Of a stretch of DNA of 8,957 nucleotides, positions 7,392 through 8,957 are shown piece after piece. Numbering within the stretch: position 1 is the first letter of the stretch; every line of letters starts with the position of its first letter. The stretch lies in the NCBI GenBank assembly GCA_031553975.1, contig JAVBKP010000009.1, forward strand, positions 1-8,957, read 5' to 3'. The translations under genes were made by a program, and so were the position numbers. The notes beneath the pieces are model-generated. The model worked only from the letters and a program-made list of their open reading frames with translations. It ran no database searches and had not been told where the DNA came from. Origin of the DNA: JAVBKP01 sp031553975 (GTDB lineage Bacteria > Bacillota > Clostridia > Peptostreptococcales > Anaerovoracaceae).

Positions 7392-7424
7392 AAAAGGGCG
7401 TTCTAAGGAGCGCTTTTTTGTTTT
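7392..7424 (+). terminator. Rho-independent terminator of the four-gene unit
   Basis: The stem AAAAGGGCGTTC (7392-7403) pairs with GAGCGCTTTTTT (7408-7419) around the loop TAAG, with three G-U pairs. It is followed by a T-rich tail (TTTTTTGTTTT). It begins 22 bases past the LUD stop codon, exactly where an operon terminator is expected. Confidence 0.85.
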
Positions 7425-7737
7425 GAAATAAATACAAAAAAGCTTGACTTATGGTACAAATAGAGGCAAAATATAAGTAACCTTATGAAAATTAATAAAG
7501 GGCACGTCCAAACAAAATAATTCTTTAATTTTAATCTTTAAGCTATATGTAACATCCCATTAATGCTTTTCGTAGGATTAGATTCTTCTCAAGCTAGTGT
7601 AACGTTAAAATCATGAAAAACTATTCTTTCGATCCCCCAATATTTATCAGTTAAAGCTTTATAACAGTATTTGATTTTCAGCGCTTTGGACGTTTCCAAA
7701 TGCCGATTATCATGCGACACAAAAGGAGGAAAATTTT
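7425..7737. other. AT-rich intergenic region without a recognisable gene
   Basis: No open frame with a ribosome binding site was found before the GTG at 7738. It holds a weak promoter-like pair (TTGACT at 7444-7449, CAAAAT at 7467-7472, 17-base spacing). It also has an imperfect direct repeat (AAGCTATATGTAAC at 7540-7553 and AAGCTAGTGTAAC at 7591-7603) and a hairpin at 7685-7700. I compared it by eye with the c-di-GMP riboswitch core often found before clostridial chemoreceptor genes and did not find it. The region is long for a leader and may hold unrecognised regulatory RNA or decayed sequence. Confidence 0.5.
7685..7700 (+). repeat. Perfect 6-bp hairpin upstream of the MCP remnant
   Basis: TTTGGA (7685-7690) and TCCAAA (7695-7700) pair exactly around a CGTT tetraloop. 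The hairpin lies 23 bases before the AGGAGG of the broken MCP gene. It could be a leader structure or a protein-binding dyad. There is no T-tract, so it is not an obvious terminator. Confidence 0.45.
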
Positions 7738-7994
7738 GTGAAAAAAAGATCAATTGAAGCAAGACTAACGGTTATTTTTGGGTCCCTCTTCTTAGCGGGT
7801 ATGCTTGCCGTGGCATTGCGCAGATTGACCATGGAATTGATCAAATATCTAGAGTAACACAGACAAACACAGCTACAGCAGAAGAATCTGCATCAGCTAG
7901 CCAACAAATGGCGGGGCAGTCTCAGAGGTTACAAGGTATGATAGGAGAATTTAATCTAAAAGGGCAAAGATCTATAGGAAGCAATAGGAAATAG
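7738..7994 (+). pseudogene. Methyl-accepting chemotaxis protein gene, remnant with large internal deletion and frame change
   Basis: A strong AGGAGG (7724-7729) precedes a GTG start by 8 bases. The opening codons give MKKRSIEARLTVIF and a hydrophobic stretch (SLFLAGMLAV), like the first membrane helix of a chemoreceptor. This frame stops at 7855-7857 after 39 codons. From about 7815 a different frame reads IAQIDHGIDQIS, then TATAEESASASQQMAGQ, and ends in GEFNLKG with a stop at 7992-7994. That is the characteristic C-terminal helix of an MCP signalling domain, including the adaptation region. Sensor, second membrane helix, HAMP and most of the signalling hairpin are absent, that is several hundred codons. 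The two parts differ by one base in phase, so even a fusion cannot be read through. It lies directly upstream of an intact MCP gene. The 39-codon ORF as a functional small membrane protein is a less likely reading. Confidence 0.85.
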
Positions 7995-8015
7995 CAAAGA
8001 GGAGATATAGACCTA

Positions 8016-8044
8016 TTGACAACCCAGGACTGCACTACTATAAT
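8016..8044 (+). promoter_or_regulatory. Perfect consensus sigma-A promoter for the MCP gene
   Basis: TTGACA (8016-8021) and TATAAT (8039-8044) are both exact consensus with the optimal 17-base spacing. It starts 22 bases after the end of the MCP remnant and 55 bases before the second -10 base to start-codon distance, so transcription should begin near 8051. The downstream MCP gene therefore does not depend on the broken gene for expression. Confidence 0.9.
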
Positions 8045-8051
8045 TAACCAT

Positions 8052-8092
8052 AAAAAGAAAAGAGAAAAAAAGAGAAAAGAAAAGAGAGGAGA
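8052..8092 (+). promoter_or_regulatory. 41-base all-purine leader with ribosome binding site
   Basis: Every base from 8052 to 8092 is A or G, made of loosely repeated GAAAAGA-like units, and it ends in the ribosome binding site AGGAG (8087-8091), 7 bases before the ATG at 8099. It fills almost the whole predicted 5' untranslated region. Such an unstructured leader would favour ribosome loading; other roles are open. Confidence 0.7.
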
Positions 8093-8098
8093 CAAACA

Positions 8099-8957
8099 AT
8101 GAGCAAAAAAACAAAAAAAGCTATGAAAATTAGCACAAAAATCACCGCTTTGATTTTGGCGGTAATTTTAATCGTAGGAGGTACTGTAGCAGGTCTTATG
8201 TATGATGCGTATGTGGATGGTCAGCTTAGCTTAGCTAGGACATCAATGGAAAAACTGCTTAATGCAGCAGTCCTACATATTGATCCAAAGAAAGTAGAAC
8301 AGTATCAGAAAACGCTGGTGGAAGATGGAGAGTATATAGAGCTGTACAATTATCTTTCAGATGTACTGGATAATTCCGGATTGGAGTATTGTTATGTTTT
8401 CTATGACGGAGGCTTACCTGACGCATATTCTTATGTAGCAGCTGGTAAGCCAGGAAGAGTTCGTGTAGAAGGGGGATCTTGGCTAGGGGACACAGAGCCA
8501 AGGAATATCTTTGGAACGTCAGCCCAGGATACATTCGACAATGGAAACACGAATGTTGAAGCTACCATGTATGACGGAATGCCATTACTATCTGGTTATA
8601 TACCAATAAAGGATGAGAGCGGAAAGACAATTGCCGCCCTTGGTGCTGATGTGGCTCTGGACGTTTTCATGAAGGACATTCATGCTGCTTTGACAAAGAA
8701 GTTCATATTGGTAGGTGCTATTATTGCCGCAATGGCATTAATGGTTTATGTAGTATCTGCTATGATTATCAGATTAATATTAATAAAACCATTAAATAGT
8801 CTAAAAGAAGCAGCAAAAAGCGTTGCTAGCGGGAATATAGACATTACCATTGACCACAACAAAGAAGATGAACTAGGAGAAGTAGCAGATGCATTTCGTT
8901 CTGTTGTTCTCTCATTGAATATATTAAAAGAAGACACAGAAATCTTAAAATCTTCTG
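8099..8957 (+). CDS. Methyl-accepting chemotaxis protein, 5' part (runs off the window)
   Basis: The first 286 residues of a membrane chemoreceptor are visible; the frame is open to the window end. A lysine-rich start (residues 1-14) precedes transmembrane helix 1 (about 15-36). An extracellular sensor of about 165 residues follows (37-200), containing GLEYCYVFYD (94-103) and GYIPIKDESGKTIAALGADV (167-186), the latter typical of Cache-type ligand-binding domains. Transmembrane helix 2 is about 201-226. A HAMP domain follows with the conserved proline in IKPLNSL (229-235) and DELGEVADAF (257-266). The methylated signalling domain would lie beyond the edge. The receptor should sense an extracellular small molecule and control CheA through CheW; the ligand cannot be told. 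The start is supported by AGGAG 7 bases upstream. It has its own consensus promoter and follows an MCP remnant. A different output domain after HAMP (for example histidine kinase or GGDEF) cannot be fully excluded, since the rest is unseen. Confidence 0.85.
   Translation, partial: MSKKTKKAMKISTKITALILAVILIVGGTVAGLMYDAYVDGQLSLARTSMEKLLNAAVLHIDPKKVEQYQKTLVEDGEYIELYNYLSDVLDNSGLEYCYVFYDGGLPDAYSYVAAGKPGRVRVEGGSWLGDTEPRNIFGTSAQDTFDNGNTNVEATMYDGMPLLSGYIPIKDESGKTIAALGADVALDVFMKDIHAALTKKFILVGAIIAAMALMVYVVSAMIIRLILIKPLNSLKEAAKSVASGNIDITIDHNKEDELGEVADAFRSVVLSLNILKEDTEILKSS

Noticed and set aside
7485..7520. 11-codon open frame starting ATGAAAATTAAT
   Set aside because: There is no ribosome binding site and it is too short to support.
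7440..7740. Possible c-di-GMP riboswitch before the MCP remnant
   Set aside because: The conserved core (a GGCAAACC-like strand and GACGCAAAGC) is absent; only a GAGGCAAAAT fragment resembles it.
8259..8534. 91-residue open frame on the minus strand
   Set aside because: It overlaps the sensor domain of the MCP gene, whose promoter, ribosome site and domain order are clear.

Overview
The window reads as chromosomal DNA of an anaerobic, endospore-forming, motile member of the Bacillota, most likely class Clostridia. The reasons are the low-GC sequence, strong AGGAGG-type ribosome binding sites, consensus sigma-A promoters, a cysteine-rich protein of a type I associate with clostridial spores, and chemoreceptor genes. 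I cannot name the genus from sequence alone.

Layout. (1) Bases 1-1169: three perfect stem-loops lie downstream of a leftward gene for a 349-residue cysteine-rich protein, possibly a spore coat or exosporium component. (2) Bases 1170-1341: a divergent promoter region with a tentative sporulation-type promoter facing left and two sigma-A-like promoters facing right. (3) Bases 1342-7369: four rightward genes, tightly packed, encoding a metallo-beta-lactamase-fold hydrolase, an 861-residue membrane protein that looks like two fused DUF445 units, the Hsp90 chaperone HtpG, and a LUD-domain (LutC/YkgG-like) protein. A single intrinsic terminator at about 7392 closes the unit. (4) Bases 7425-7737: intergenic DNA without a convincing gene. 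(5) Bases 7738-7994: the wreck of a methyl-accepting chemotaxis protein (MCP) gene, with its first ~25 codons joined in a different reading frame to its last ~59 codons. (6) Bases 8016-8957: a perfect consensus sigma-A promoter, a 41-base all-purine leader and the 5' part of an intact MCP gene that runs off the window.

How the parts relate. The four-gene block is probably one transcript, because gaps are 27 and 33 bases and the DUF445 and htpG genes overlap by 20 bases. A candidate internal promoter in the end of the DUF445 gene could let htpG and the LUD gene be expressed separately. No biochemical pathway obviously links the four products. The two MCP loci look like a tandem receptor pair in which the upstream member has collapsed by internal deletion.

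I found no CRISPR array, insertion sequence, rRNA or tRNA, and no clear new defence or mobile system. The most noteworthy items are the collapsed MCP gene, the duplicated DUF445 architecture, the candidate htpG promoter inside an upstream coding region, and the cysteine-rich sporulation-type protein with its run of hairpins.
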